The translations under genes were made by a program, and so were the position numbers. From contig SHYO01000028.1 in the NCBI GenBank assembly GCA_009692745.1, forward strand, positions 1 through 35,126: DNA of 35,126 bases, in the 5' to 3' direction. Position 1 is the first letter of the stretch. Every line of letters starts with the position of its first letter. Shown here piece after piece: positions 8,791-18,800 of the stretch. The notes beneath the pieces were generated by a model, which ran no database searches, was not told the origin of the DNA, and worked only from the letters and a program-made list of their open reading frames with translations. The stretch is from Chloroflexota bacterium. Lineage in GTDB: Bacteria; Chloroflexota; Anaerolineae; Epilineales; SHYO01.

Positions 8791-8950
8791 TTACGGGTTA
8801 CACCCACTCCGATAACAAAACCCATCCACCAACCCTCCCACCGCGTCCCGCACCTCGGCCCGGTCCCCGGCATTGTTCCAGATGTACCCCATGCCCCACT
8901 GCAGGTCCGCCGGGGGATTGTTGAGGGCATCGGGGTCACTGTGGGCGCGG
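8791..8950 (-). pseudogene. 3' fragment of an unknown gene cut by a transposase remnant
   Basis: On the minus strand an open stretch reads DALNNPPADLQWGMGYIW, then NNAGDRAEVRDAVGGLVDGF, and stops at 8791. It has protein-like composition but no start codon and ends upstream where the plus-strand transposase remnant begins (about 8940-8955). I read it as the C-terminus of a gene truncated by that insertion. The family was not recognised. Bases 8688-8790 show nothing else. Confidence 0.35.
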
Positions 8951-9321
8951 ACGTTGCCAGCCAACGAGCAAGGGCAGGTGGCTGCGTTGGCCGAGCAGGT
9001 CCAAGCGGCAACTGGCGCATCGGTCGAGGTGGCTTTCGTGGACCAGGGTTACACCGGCGATGAGGCCGCCGCCGATGCCGCGAAATACGGCATCCGACTT
9101 GAAATCGTTAGGCTGCCGTCTGAGGGTACTCAGGGAACAAGCACGGCTTTGTGTTGCTGCCGCGCCGCTGGGTGGTCAGCGCAGTTTTGCGAGCGCAGTT
9201 TTGCCTGGATGGCGCGCGCGAGTACTCGCGGCTGTCGGAAACGTTGGCCGGGTTGCATTTCGTAGCCTTCGCCATGCTGATGGGGCGTCGATTCGCCACC
9301 TTCATGGTGCAAAGTGCATAA
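8950..9321 (+). pseudogene. Transposase C-terminal remnant (IS5-like DDE)
   Basis: No start codon or N-terminal domain is present. Reading from about 8950 gives LPANEQGQVAALAEQVQAAT, then SVEVAFVDQGYTGDEAAADA (second catalytic Asp) and YGIRLEIVRLP. At 9120 a CTGAG-GGTA-CTCAG hairpin with a few extra bases breaks the frame. The next frame continues KHGFVLLPRRWVV. A short duplication of AGCGCAGTTTTGCG again shifts the frame before ERSFAWMAR, and the tail LSETLAGLHFVAFAMLM ends at a TAA at 9319-9321. At least two frameshifts and loss of the 5' half make it non-functional. It is a different transposase type from the 5954-6805 remnant. Confidence 0.8.
9120..9133. repeat. Hairpin repeat, CTGAG-GGTA-CTCAG
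   Basis: A 14-nt inverted repeat with a 5-bp stem and GGTA loop, located in the transposase remnant between the codons for RLP and KHGF, where related transposases have only a couple of residues. It appears inserted, and it matches the stem of the six-unit array at 6362-6454. Confidence 0.6.
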
Positions 9322-9347
9322 CAGGCTCTACAAACGTCACATGTCCT

Positions 9348-10481
9348 TCAGGCCGTCCAGCTAATCAAGGCCGGTATTATTTGGGAGAATACATCCACCA
9401 AATGAGCATCGAAATGGGTCCCTGAGCAACGCCTGAGCTCTTCCAGCGCTTCCGAGGGTGTAACCACCTTGCGGTATGGACGCGCCGAGGTCATAGCGTC
9501 AAAGGCATCTACGATGGCAAAGATACGGGCCCCGAGGGGGATATCCTCATTTGTCAGGTGGGCCGGATAGCCACTGCCATCTATTTTCTCGTGGTGGTAC
9601 AGCACGATAGGCAGACAATCCGCCAGGAATCCCACATCCTTTAGCATGTCATAGCCCCAGACAGGATGTTGTTGTATCAGCAACCTTTCTTCTGGGTTAA
9701 GTGACGCGGGTTTGCGTAGAATAGCATCGGGCACACCGATTTTGCCTACATCATGTAGCAAGGCCCCCATACGGATCGTCTGTATTCCTTCTGCAGATAG
9801 CCCCAGCGCCTCTGCCAGGCGGCAAGCATAAAGGGTCACCCTTTGGGAATGTCCTTCGGTCTCTGTATCGCGCAAGTCGAGGGCCCGCGAGAGGGCTTGT
9901 AAGGTTGCATCGTACGTTTGTAACAACTGGTGATGGGATTTATGTAGGGCTTCAAGTTGGGCCTGGAGCTCTCCCATGATGTTGCGCATGCGCAGACTCA
10001 TGCGCTCCAGAATTAGACGAGCGGAGTCGGGATACTTGTTAAAAAGGTTGAATAGATCCTCTTGGTGAAGTTCCAGCAACCAGACCTCGGTCAGCGCCCG
10101 GACAGAAGCGGAACGGGGCTGCTGATCTAGAATCGCCATTTCCCCGAAGAAATCCCCTCGGCGCAGATGATTGACTTTGAAATCCGAAGCAGTAGTTAAC
10201 TTCAGGACTTCGAGCTCACCGTCTTGCACAATAAAGATTGAGCTGCCTTTGTCCCCCTCGTGCAGCACGTATTCACCAGGAGGCACTTGGCGAGCCTGCA
10301 GCACAGTAGCAATATTCGCTAAATCGTTGGGCGATATACCTTCGAATAGCCCCAAATTTGCCAGGTGTTGCAGAGGAATAGGCCGTTCTGTTTTGAGACG
10401 CAGGCGAGTACGGCGCCGGTGTTTAGGCATCATGGCCAGCGAATTTGGCTTATGCATGTCAAGACATCTTTTATGAGCCAT
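9348..10481 (-). CDS. Cyclic-nucleotide-binding domain fused to HD-GYP phosphodiesterase
   Basis: The 377-residue product has a CAP-like cyclic-nucleotide-binding domain at about 40-155, with the phosphate cassette FFGEMAILDQQPRSASVRAL. A coiled linker (about 155-190) leads to an HD-GYP domain with HDVGKIGVPDAIL (His243, Asp244), HPVWGYDML and HHEKIDGSGYP (His296-Pro306). All hallmark residues of c-di-GMP-degrading HD-GYP enzymes are intact. No membrane segment is seen, so it is cytoplasmic. The fusion suggests that cAMP or a similar ligand tunes c-di-GMP breakdown. It follows the AlkP-like gene by 76 bp on the same strand. Start choice is uncertain: ATGs at 10481 and 10457 both have weak ribosome sites. 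Confidence 0.9.
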   Translation of the reverse strand: MAHKRCLDMHKPNSLAMMPKHRRRTRLRLKTERPIPLQHLANLGLFEGISPNDLANIATVLQARQVPPGEYVLHEGDKGSSIFIVQDGELEVLKLTTASDFKVNHLRRGDFFGEMAILDQQPRSASVRALTEVWLLELHQEDLFNLFNKYPDSARLILERMSLRMRNIMGELQAQLEALHKSHHQLLQTYDATLQALSRALDLRDTETEGHSQRVTLYACRLAEALGLSAEGIQTIRMGALLHDVGKIGVPDAILRKPASLNPEERLLIQQHPVWGYDMLKDVGFLADCLPIVLYHHEKIDGSGYPAHLTNEDIPLGARIFAIVDAFDAMTSARPYRKVVTPSEALEELRRCSGTHFDAHLVDVFSQIIPALISWTA

Positions 10482-10557
10482 ATGGCCGGAGACCGCTGTC
10501 TTTTCCGGTTGTTTATCATTCTGATGGGTGTTGTATTGGATAAGATTTTAATTTCCT

Positions 10558-11871
10558 TCAACTATCTAAACGAGCGCAAAGCCAGGGTACCACCATTTCT
10601 TCCGCGGTCAGACTGCCATGCCGGCCTTGCAACTCCAGGCGCTCTGGTGGTGTATAAAAGGTATATCCCCGGCGCCCAATAATGACCACATCTCCAATTC
10701 GCGCGGGTGTTTCTGGCGCTAGAGGACCATGCCCAAAGAGCCCTCCCTGCAGCAGGAAATTGGCGTCCAGGGCTATGCCGGCATGTGGCAAACGTGTATT
10801 TACATACTCTATGACAGCCTGTTTATACCCCTGGCGGGCGTAAAGGTAGGGGGCGCGGACCTCGCCTACCGGGAGTGTTACCAACATATCCATCAGCTCC
10901 GGATGATGGCGCAGATTAATTTGTTGCTCTGCTGGGACACTTACCTGACCATGATCTGCCACTAGCATAAAGACGGTCTCTTCCCGAGCTCGGCTGCTAA
11001 GGGTAGCCAGAAATTCGGTTTGAAAGCTAGCGCTGATAATCCTTAACTCGGCTCCCAAGATACCAGGGTGCGGGCCGTACGTATGTTGCAGGCTATCTGC
11101 AGAGGGCCAATAAGCCTGGACAATCAGTTTCTGGTCGGCATTTTCTTCCAAAATCCGCCCCAGGTGATACCACATATCTCCCAGGGAAATATAGCGGCGC
11201 CAACGTCGGGCTCCCCGGTAGTGGATGCGGCTCAAAAAGGAGCCTTCGAAATGGTAATAGCCTACGGTGTGAAAGGGTATTCCCAGCGCTTCAAATACCT
11301 CGGCGGTACTCGGTACGGCCAGAAATTCTTCCGGCACGAATCCCAGTTCAGGTAATATGCGACTGCCACCACGCATCATGCCTACCGGATCCAGGGTGAT
11401 CATATTAACAGAAAGGCCAAATTGGCGCAGATGCAGGCGGAAGCTCAAACTGCCATGTTCCTGGGGGGTACGCCCGGTACACAGGCTGGTAAGGGCCGCG
11501 GTAGTCGTAGAGGGAAAGACCGAGGTCAAAGGTGCGTAGACGCCCGCAGGTAACAGATCGGACCAGACCTTTTCGCCCCTGGGAATTTCATCGGCCAGTA
11601 ACCGTTGGAAGCTATCATACCCTACGGCATCGAGGATCAACAGGACAATTTTTCTGGCGTGGGGAATACGATGTTGCCATAACTCGGCTGCCAGGGGTAG
11701 GCTCTGGGGGAAGTGTACGCCTAACATTTCTGCCATAGTAGCTGGGAGATTGGCAATTGACCGGCCGCCATATACCGGCAACACAAATTCTCCACCGGGA
11801 AGATAAGGGGAGAGCATAGGATTCTGGGATTGTAACAAATAGTTCTCGGCGGGAACACCAGCGTTTAACAT
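10558..11871 (-). CDS. Alkaline-phosphatase-superfamily (phosphodiesterase/PglZ-like) hydrolase
   Basis: The preferred ATG at 11871 (MLNAGVPAENYLL) follows AAAAGG by six bases; a GTG at 11937 would add 22 residues without a site. The 437-residue product has the superfamily metal and nucleophile motifs: KIVLLILDAVGYDS (metal Asp), VFPSTTTAALTSLCTG (Thr/Ser nucleophile), MLVADHGQVSVP (metal Asp-His) and a late LFGHGPLAPETPARIGD. This places it with type I phosphodiesterase or nucleotide pyrophosphatase proteins of the AlkP fold. No signal peptide is obvious, so it may act in the cytoplasm. The substrate is unknown. It may be co-transcribed with the downstream HD-GYP gene, which would link it to nucleotide signalling, but that is inference. 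Confidence 0.85.
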   Translation of the reverse strand: MLNAGVPAENYLLQSQNPMLSPYLPGGEFVLPVYGGRSIANLPATMAEMLGVHFPQSLPLAAELWQHRIPHARKIVLLILDAVGYDSFQRLLADEIPRGEKVWSDLLPAGVYAPLTSVFPSTTTAALTSLCTGRTPQEHGSLSFRLHLRQFGLSVNMITLDPVGMMRGGSRILPELGFVPEEFLAVPSTAEVFEALGIPFHTVGYYHFEGSFLSRIHYRGARRWRRYISLGDMWYHLGRILEENADQKLIVQAYWPSADSLQHTYGPHPGILGAELRIISASFQTEFLATLSSRAREETVFMLVADHGQVSVPAEQQINLRHHPELMDMLVTLPVGEVRAPYLYARQGYKQAVIEYVNTRLPHAGIALDANFLLQGGLFGHGPLAPETPARIGDVVIIGRRGYTFYTPPERLELQGRHGSLTAEEMVVPWLCARLDS

Positions 11872-12112
11872 CAAGTACCTTTTAATAGATATGTCATGCC
11901 CAAGTTTAATCAGCCGTTTTGACAAAGGTTGGGCCACAGAAAAATGGAATAGATAGGCTTAACTCTCTGGGCCATTCCTTATAGGATTACACACCTTTAC
12001 CCAGATGTCAATCCTTTGTCAGTAAATTTTGGCTAAATTCTTTAGAGCACCGATTATCGCCAGATCATATCTCAGGATCTGAGAGCGCGCAGGTCTCTTA
12101 GGAGTGTGGCAG

Positions 12113-13066
12113 TTACAACGGAGGGGAGCTTAACTTATGGAGCCGGTCAACAGTCTGATTCCAGGTAATAGTGGAGAGTCCCAATTTCTGGCGCAGGTGG
12201 TCTGGGGGCATATCGGTCTGCAAGTCGCGGACGGCACACGTCCAGCGTAACATTTCAAAGGTAACAGGGCGCGATAGCCCTGCATGCTGGGAAAGGTCAT
12301 GGAGCACATACTCCAGGTTCCGCGCTGTACACTCGAACAGGTGTGTTTTTACAGGATATTGGGTGCGATATTCGGCAAAGAGTTCTGCGAAGTTCTCAGG
12401 CAGCCGTAGCTTGCGCTCCTTTTTAGCATAACGCGGGTTGGCGTACCGGATATAGAGCGTTGGCATGGCATTGTCCGCCAAATCCAGGTGGTCCAGGGCA
12501 ATATTGACGCACTCGCTCTTTTTGATGCCTGTGTGCAGGATCAGGAGGATGAGCAGATAGGGTCTGGTATCCGGCTTCTCACCCTGGCGCATGGCCTGTG
12601 CTGCGTGTACCAATCGGGTCACCTGATCATCATAGAGGATTTCAGGCAGGGGAGTTGATAGCTGCTGATGGGGGATGCTGGCTGAGGGATCTGCTCGGAT
12701 CACCTTGATATCGTATAGCCATCCAAAGAAAACTTTCAGCGTCGTTACCCGCCGGTGATAGGACTTGGGATTGCAAGGTACCCCTCTGTCGCGTAGTAGG
12801 TAGGTGAGAAAATTATTTAAATCCTGGAGGGCAATACGGCCTAAAGCCCGATGCTGTCCGAAATAGCGCATCACCAGGCGCAGGTCGGAAGTGAAAGAGG
12901 AAATGGTGTTTTGAGACCAGCCACGGCGCAACATCTCTTCATGAAAAACGCTCACCGCCAATGCCAACGACGATTCAGGGTATAACTGTGTACCTACGGG
13001 AGCGATCGGTGTGCGACTGCCCGTTTGTCCTGGCCGGGGAAAGAGAGGAAGCTGTTCGTTAGACAT
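12113..13066 (-). CDS. Tyrosine-recombinase-like protein without the catalytic residues
   Basis: The 317-residue open frame starts at the ATG at 13066. Residues about 35-125 form a SAM-like core-binding domain (FHEEMLRRGWSQNTISSFTSDL, LNNFLTYLLRDRG, RRVTTLKVFFGWLYD). Residues about 145-310 match the phage-integrase catalytic domain in layout, but the key positions differ. The usual TGLRxSE box reads TGIKKSE (Arg to Lys), HxLRHT reads EMLRWT (both His lost), and the usual tail with LGH and catalytic Tyr reads LGLSTITWNQTVDRLHKL, with Val at the Tyr site. The frame is undamaged, so it is probably a maintained DNA-binding protein rather than an active integrase. No att-like repeats were found beside it. 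Confidence 0.75.
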   Translation of the reverse strand: MSNEQLPLFPRPGQTGSRTPIAPVGTQLYPESSLALAVSVFHEEMLRRGWSQNTISSFTSDLRLVMRYFGQHRALGRIALQDLNNFLTYLLRDRGVPCNPKSYHRRVTTLKVFFGWLYDIKVIRADPSASIPHQQLSTPLPEILYDDQVTRLVHAAQAMRQGEKPDTRPYLLILLILHTGIKKSECVNIALDHLDLADNAMPTLYIRYANPRYAKKERKLRLPENFAELFAEYRTQYPVKTHLFECTARNLEYVLHDLSQHAGLSRPVTFEMLRWTCAVRDLQTDMPPDHLRQKLGLSTITWNQTVDRLHKLSSPPL

Positions 13067-13214
13067 CTACTACTTATCCCTTCCATTGCAGATCTTCTGG
13101 GGGTTTCCCTGAGAATACTTCGGTATATTGATACTAACCTGAGAATCATTACGGCCGTTACGCCATATACTAGCACAGCTCGCTATTTATGGTCAACTAG
13201 TAGTCCGTCAATTC

Positions 13215-13658
13215 CTATTGCTCAATGGCGGATTTTATATTATCGAGGGTCTGATCGACTAACATTTGTCCCCAATGTTCAGCGGTGGTTTTATCTTTCA
13301 GGTATGCAGGTGTCCATGTCGGTAGGAGCAGATTGATCACCAGGTGCACCAACGTACCTGCTCCTTCAGTCTCCAAATTCCAGGTTTGCGTGCCTTCCAG
13401 GTCCCCTTCAAACTGTTGGGTCAGGCGCTGCGGTGGGTTATGTTCTACGCACCGTGATACGAAGGTCAATTTCCGGGCGGCAAATTCGACTGTCATCCGG
13501 ATAGTGGACCCCACCCCGCTGACAATATGCGACTCGGTAACCTTATCCTCCATAGGCGTCAATTCGGCCCGGTCTACTTTCGGGTTGCAGATGAAGTCGA
13601 AAACTTCATCCATGGGACGGTCGATGTAGGTGGTACCATCACAATGTAACTGGTCCAT
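13215..13658 (-). CDS. SRPBCC (START-like) family protein
   Basis: The start at 13658 (MDQLHCDGTTYIDRPMDEVF) follows GCAGGAGATT; the longer frame from 13715 lacks a site. The 147-residue product has the SRPBCC pattern: a first strand and helix (YIDRPMDEVFDFICNP), repeated strands (GVGSTIRMTVEFAARKLTFV, GTQTWNLETEGAGTLVHLVI) and a long C-terminal helix (EHWGQMLVDQTLDNIKSAIE). These proteins bind hydrophobic ligands or modify small molecules in a deep cavity. No catalytic residue can be assigned. It stands alone between the recombinase-like gene and the divergent TPR gene. Confidence 0.8.
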   Translation of the reverse strand: MDQLHCDGTTYIDRPMDEVFDFICNPKVDRAELTPMEDKVTESHIVSGVGSTIRMTVEFAARKLTFVSRCVEHNPPQRLTQQFEGDLEGTQTWNLETEGAGTLVHLVINLLLPTWTPAYLKDKTTAEHWGQMLVDQTLDNIKSAIEQ

Positions 13659-13866
13659 AATCTCCTGCCGTGGCCTCCGCTGCTCATGAATAATGTGCCA
13701 AGAAGATGGTAACATGAGCCGGTATTATGGTCAACTGTAGAGTATAAAGGCGTTAAACTCGCCTATGTTGGGGTAAGGATTGTGCTAACAGCGATTCATA
13801 ACTTGTAGCGGGAATTGGTTAGAACTTGTGACGCAGATTGTTCGGCTTTATAATGGGAGCGTGGAA

Positions 13867-14376
13867 ATGACTGAATTGCAACAAGCACAACAACTCTTCG
13901 CAGGTGGCAAATATCAGGCTGCACAGGAAAAGTTCGCCCGGCTGGTAGAACAGTTCCCGCAAGCTACCGAACCGCTCATTGGCATGGCCAATTCTTTGGC
14001 GGAACAGGGCCGGTATCAAGAGGCGATAACTGCCTATCAACAAGCGCTGGAGCTGGATCCGTTGCAGACTACCGTCCATAACAACCTGGGATGGCTGCGT
14101 CTCTTGGCAGGGGATATTTCCAATGCCCGGCAGAGCTTTGAGGCTGCCGTCAGCGTGGCACCCCGCGAGTCAAGGTCGGGTTATAACCTGGCACTGACCT
14201 TATGGTTGCTCGGTGAAGTAGCAGCCGCCAAGGGCGCTTATCGCACATCGCGGCGTATGGATAATAGAGGGGAACAACGGGCAGAACACCTGGCTGATTT
14301 AGGAGAGCTGCCGCCCGGAGTAGCGTCCCTTGAAAGTTTATCTGCAATTCGGGCCTTTCTTTATGGCCTAAATTGA
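13867..14376 (+). CDS. Tetratricopeptide repeat protein
   Basis: The chosen ATG at 13867 (MTELQQAQQLF) follows GGGAG; a GTG at 13828 gives a longer frame without support. The 169-residue product carries about three TPR units: LQQAQQLFAGGKYQAAQEKF, PLIGMANSLAEQGRYQEAIT plus AYQQALELDP, and VHNNLGWLRLLAGDISNARQ plus SFEAAVSVAP. TPRs are protein-interaction scaffolds. There is no signal peptide. It lies 79 bp upstream of 6-phosphogluconate dehydrogenase on the same strand, but a functional link is not evident. Confidence 0.8.
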   Translation: MTELQQAQQLFAGGKYQAAQEKFARLVEQFPQATEPLIGMANSLAEQGRYQEAITAYQQALELDPLQTTVHNNLGWLRLLAGDISNARQSFEAAVSVAPRESRSGYNLALTLWLLGEVAAAKGAYRTSRRMDNRGEQRAEHLADLGELPPGVASLESLSAIRAFLYGLN

Positions 14377-14455
14377 GTCAAATACCAACACCGATAGGTG
14401 CGGTTATCGGCATATTTGCAAAACCGGCATAAGGATATCATCAGGAGTTATAGTA

Positions 14456-15880
14456 ATGGATATGAAGCAAGATTTCGGCCTGGTTGGGCTGGCGGTTATG
14501 GGAGAGAACCTGGTTATGAATATAGCCCGCCACGGGTTCAGCGTGGCTGTTTATAACCGCACGGCGGAGAGAACCCAGGCATTTATTAAAGAACGGGCAG
14601 AGGGGATGCCCATCAAAGCAACCTACTCGGTGGAGGAACTGGTGGATAGCGTAGCCCGGCCACGGCGGATTATGCTGATGGTAAAAGCCGGACCTGCGGT
14701 GGATGCAGTCATCGAACAACTGAAGCCATACCTGGAGAAAGGTGATTTGATTGTCGACGGTGGCAACTCGCACTATACCGATTCGGAGCGTCGTGCCAGG
14801 CAACTAGAACAAGAGGGCATCAATTTCCTGGGCACAGGCGTCTCCGGTGGTGAAGAGGGCGCTCTGTGGGGGCCCAGCATCATGCCTGGCGGGCAGCCGG
14901 AAGCTTATGCTATGGTGCGCCCGATTTTTGAGGCGATTGCAGCCAAGTTCAAAGGGCAGGCGTGTGTTACCTATCTTGGTCCCAGAGGAGCCGGCCATTT
15001 TGTAAAGATGGTGCACAATGGCATCGAGTACGGCGATATGCAACTTATCGCCGAGGCGTACCATCTGCTGCGCCAGGGGTTGGGACTGAGCGCTGCCGAA
15101 CTTCACGAGATCTTCGCTGAATGGAACAAGGGGGAGCTCTCGTCCTATCTTATCGAAATCACCGCAGATATCTTCAGCTACATAGACCCTGAGGTGGGCA
15201 CTCCTTTAGTGGATTTAATTCTGGATACGGCCGCTCAAAAGGGCACAGGAAAGTGGACCAGCCAGATTGCCCTGGATATTGGGGCGCCGATTCCCACCAT
15301 CAATGCTGCAGTGGAGGGGCGCATTATCTCCTCATTGAAAAAGGAGCGGGTGGCAGCAGCCCCAAAATTGCAGGGTCCCCACGGCACTTACCAGGGAGAT
15401 CGGCAGCAATTTATTGATAATATCCGGGCGGCATTATACTGCTCTAAGATCTGCTCCTATGCTCAGGGGATGGCAATGCTCAACATGGCTTCCCAAGAAT
15501 TGGGGTATAACCTGCACCTCGGCGATATCGCCCGCATCTGGCGCGCCGGATGTATCATCCGGGCTGAGTTTCTGGATGAGATTGCTGCAGCCTTCGATCG
15601 CAATGCACATTTAGCCAATCTGTTGTTAGATGAACGGTTCAAAGCCGACATGGCAGCCCGGCAAGATGGCTGGCGCTTCGCTATCAAGATGGCTGTGGAG
15701 ATGGGTGTACCTACGCTGGCAATGAGCGGTTCGCTGGCCTATTATGACAGTTACAGGTCGGAGCGTTTACCGGCAAACCTGATTCAGGCCCAACGGGACT
15801 ACTTCGGCGCCCATACCTATGAGAGGCTAGACCGCGAGGGGAGCTTCCATACTGAATGGGCAACCAACAAGGAAGCCTGA
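14456..15880 (+). CDS. gnd: 6-phosphogluconate dehydrogenase, decarboxylating
   Basis: The 474-residue product is full length for the bacterial enzyme. The ATG at 14456 follows CAGGAG. It shows the NADP-binding Rossmann start (FGLVGLAVMGENLVMNIARH), LIVDGGNSHY, the substrate and catalytic segment GTGVSGGEEGALWGPSIMPGG, GAGHFVKMVHNGIEYGDMQ (catalytic Lys and substrate His/Asn), GTGKWTSQIALD, and the C-terminal IWRAGCIIRAEFLDEI and RDYFGAHTYERLDREG. It converts 6-phosphogluconate to ribulose 5-phosphate, CO2 and NADPH in the oxidative pentose phosphate pathway, in the cytoplasm. No other pathway gene is in the window. Confidence 0.97.
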   Translation: MDMKQDFGLVGLAVMGENLVMNIARHGFSVAVYNRTAERTQAFIKERAEGMPIKATYSVEELVDSVARPRRIMLMVKAGPAVDAVIEQLKPYLEKGDLIVDGGNSHYTDSERRARQLEQEGINFLGTGVSGGEEGALWGPSIMPGGQPEAYAMVRPIFEAIAAKFKGQACVTYLGPRGAGHFVKMVHNGIEYGDMQLIAEAYHLLRQGLGLSAAELHEIFAEWNKGELSSYLIEITADIFSYIDPEVGTPLVDLILDTAAQKGTGKWTSQIALDIGAPIPTINAAVEGRIISSLKKERVAAAPKLQGPHGTYQGDRQQFIDNIRAALYCSKICSYAQGMAMLNMASQELGYNLHLGDIARIWRAGCIIRAEFLDEIAAAFDRNAHLANLLLDERFKADMAARQDGWRFAIKMAVEMGVPTLAMSGSLAYYDSYRSERLPANLIQAQRDYFGAHTYERLDREGSFHTEWATNKEA

Positions 15881-18800
15881 TCTACCTGAGGACCTTTTAA
15901 TCCCTTGCCCCACGGGAAATTCCAAAACTGCGATCCTGCATCTATTCGGGCCGATAAGATTGTACAAGATGTTGCAAGGTCTCATCGAGGGAGATTTGCG
16001 GTTCCCAGCCGATGGCTTGTTTGATTTTTGATATATCCGGCACGCGGCGGCGCATATCCTCGAAACCTTCACCATAGGCCTGGTCGTAGGGGACAAAGAT
16101 AATCCGCTCAATTTCAGTGGCCGGCTGGGGCAAGGCCGTGGCTAACGCCTTGGAAGGTTTTTCCTTGTCGAGTATCCTCGACGGGGGATTGGCTGCGTGC
16201 CACACTTTGCGGGCCAGGTCCAGGATAGTTATCTCGGTGGTCGAGCCGATGTTGAAAACCTGCCCGGTGACATCCTGGTTTTCAGCTAATCCGATGATAG
16301 CGCGGATTACATCCTGCACATCACAAAAGCAGCGGCTTTGCAGCCCGTCATCGTACACCGTGATAGGATCACCCTGGACGGCTTGTCTGACGAAATTAGG
16401 TATCACCATACCATACCGTCCACGCTGGCGTGGCCCTACGGTGTTAAAAAGGCGAAAGACGACCACTTGTAGACCGTGTTCCCGTTGGTAGGCCAGGCTC
16501 AAGAATTCATCGACCATTTTACTGGCGGCATAGGACCAGCGGCTTTTACTGGTGGCTCCCAGTAAGGTATCATCTTCCTCGCTAAACGGGATCTTGCTCC
16601 CTTTGCCATAAACCTCAGAAGTGCTGGCGACCAGTACTTTGCAGTTATAGCGCAGGCCGGCTTTCAATACGGCTTCGGTACCCATGACGTTCGTTTCGAT
16701 GGTATACACCGGATGCTCAACTACCAGTTTGACCCCAACTGCTGCTGCCAAGTGGACGATAGTTTTTACCTGGGAGGCCAGCCGGTCTAAGACGGCGGAA
16801 TCGGTGATAGAAGCCCGGACGAAATGGAAATTGGGGTGGTCCAGCAGATGCTGGATGTTTTCCATCCGCCCGGTGGAAAGATCATCGATGACGGTGACAT
16901 CGTCCCCCTGCTCTAGCAGAGCTTCGGCTAGATGGGAGCCAATAAAGCCGGCCCCGCCGGTGATCAGATATCGCGTTGGCTGTTTCATATCTTCCTACCA
17001 ATGTGATAATGCTCGATAAAGGAGGCACCCTGCCAGTGGCAAAGAGTCGAGTACTCTCGACATACCTACCTCATGACAGGGTGCCTTAACGAGAGGATTA
17101 TATCTTACATTTGAAGGCAAGACAAAATCCCGCTGTTTTGCAATCAGGTTGGTCGCACAGTAGAATTGGTGGTCAGGCGGCGCGCCTCACCTAGAAAGCC
17201 GGCGGCCATCTCAGGAATCAACTTCGTCAGGTCCGTCAGGACGCCTGCCAGGAGCAGCCGAACATAATCATCGCTGGTACCCATCCAGCCGCCGCCAAAG
17301 GCAAGGTACGCTACCAAGCCGGCAATGGCTGTGGTAGTCAGGATGGCGCCCCACCCGGTGAGCTTATAGCGCCAGTAGGGAAACTTGTGTAGAGATAGTA
17401 TGCCGATGGCAATCACAACGCCTGTGAGTCCCACACCCAGTAACCACGGCCACAACGTCTGGATCACGGGTCCGATGCGCAGCCGCAAGCCCCATGCCAG
17501 GAAGATGCTGCCGCCTAGAAAGACAAAGATCAGGGTAGCCAAAAGCAACTCGTCGGACATGAAGGGAGCTGGTCCAATGCCGCTGCCGCCCCAGGTGGTT
17601 TTAACGGATGAACCGGCTGGGACGCCCCTCAGGTGAACACCCAGGCGTTGGCGGACGACCTGCAGATAGAAGATGATCTTCTGCCAGAGACCGGTCAGTT
17701 GTTGAGACCAGGGTGGAGACTGCCGTTTAAAGGTTCCGGGGAGCAAACGATCAGCTTGAAAGACATATTGGTAAGCTTCATCCACGTTTCCTTCTTTTAA
17801 CAAGGCAGTCGCCCGGCACAGGGCAAAGCTGATATCCCCGGCCTGTAGCAGTCTCTGGAACTCCGGGGAATTGCGATCGGTTGGCAGGATGGTCAGATAG
17901 TATTCCACCACACCCTGGAACTTCTGAGTTTGGACGCGCACATTTTCAACTAACCTGGATGCTTCTTGTAGTCGAGCCCGTAGTTCCTCGTCACTGGAAT
18001 CTACTGAGACACTGCCGAAGACGGCGCGGGCAATGGTGCGCCCGAGGCTGCCGATTCGGCTAAAATTCCAATAGAGTTGGGTCAAAGAGGTCTCGAGGTG
18101 GTCAAGCGTATCGGCCAGATTCACCTGACTGGCATAGACCTGCCAGACCTCGGTCACGTGGAGATAACCGATCTCCAGAGGTTGTGGCGGCATCTCGCCG
18201 GAGCCGGCTTTGTCGGCACAATCTAGCAAAAAATATTTACGCCTACCACGCAACCAATCTTGGGCTGCAATGACTGCGCCATCCCGGCGGGCTCGCAACA
18301 AGTTTACCTCCCAGGCGAAGCGGAACCAGTCTGATACGAAGGAACCCAGGACGACACCTAAGAGCAAAACTAGCAGCGCCAGGAACCAGAAATGGCGCGC
18401 GGTGACCCGTACATAGACTTGTAGAGGATGGATCAAACCCGGGGCGGTGATCTCAACGGTGCCGGTATACTGGCCGGGGAGAGTAATCCGCCCGGGCGCC
18501 AGTTCTAAAACCGTGGGGGAGGAGACGCGAGGTAGCTCTCCGGCGCCGCTGTTCCACGGCTGCTGTTGTGGAAGATTTTGGCCTTGCCAGAGGGCGGCTG
18601 AGCGAAGCTCGACACTCATCTTACCCGGTTGGCCCGTATTGCTGGTCAGTGTGCCGCCAGCAATCGTTAGATTCTGCATGGTAGTGGCCGCAGAGGGATC
18701 CCACAATGTGATTTGGGCCCGAGGTGGGAAGAGGGGGCCCCATAAAGGAAGCAGCTCCGTTTCAAAATCCAGAAAGGTGGTGGAGATAGCCAACTGACGG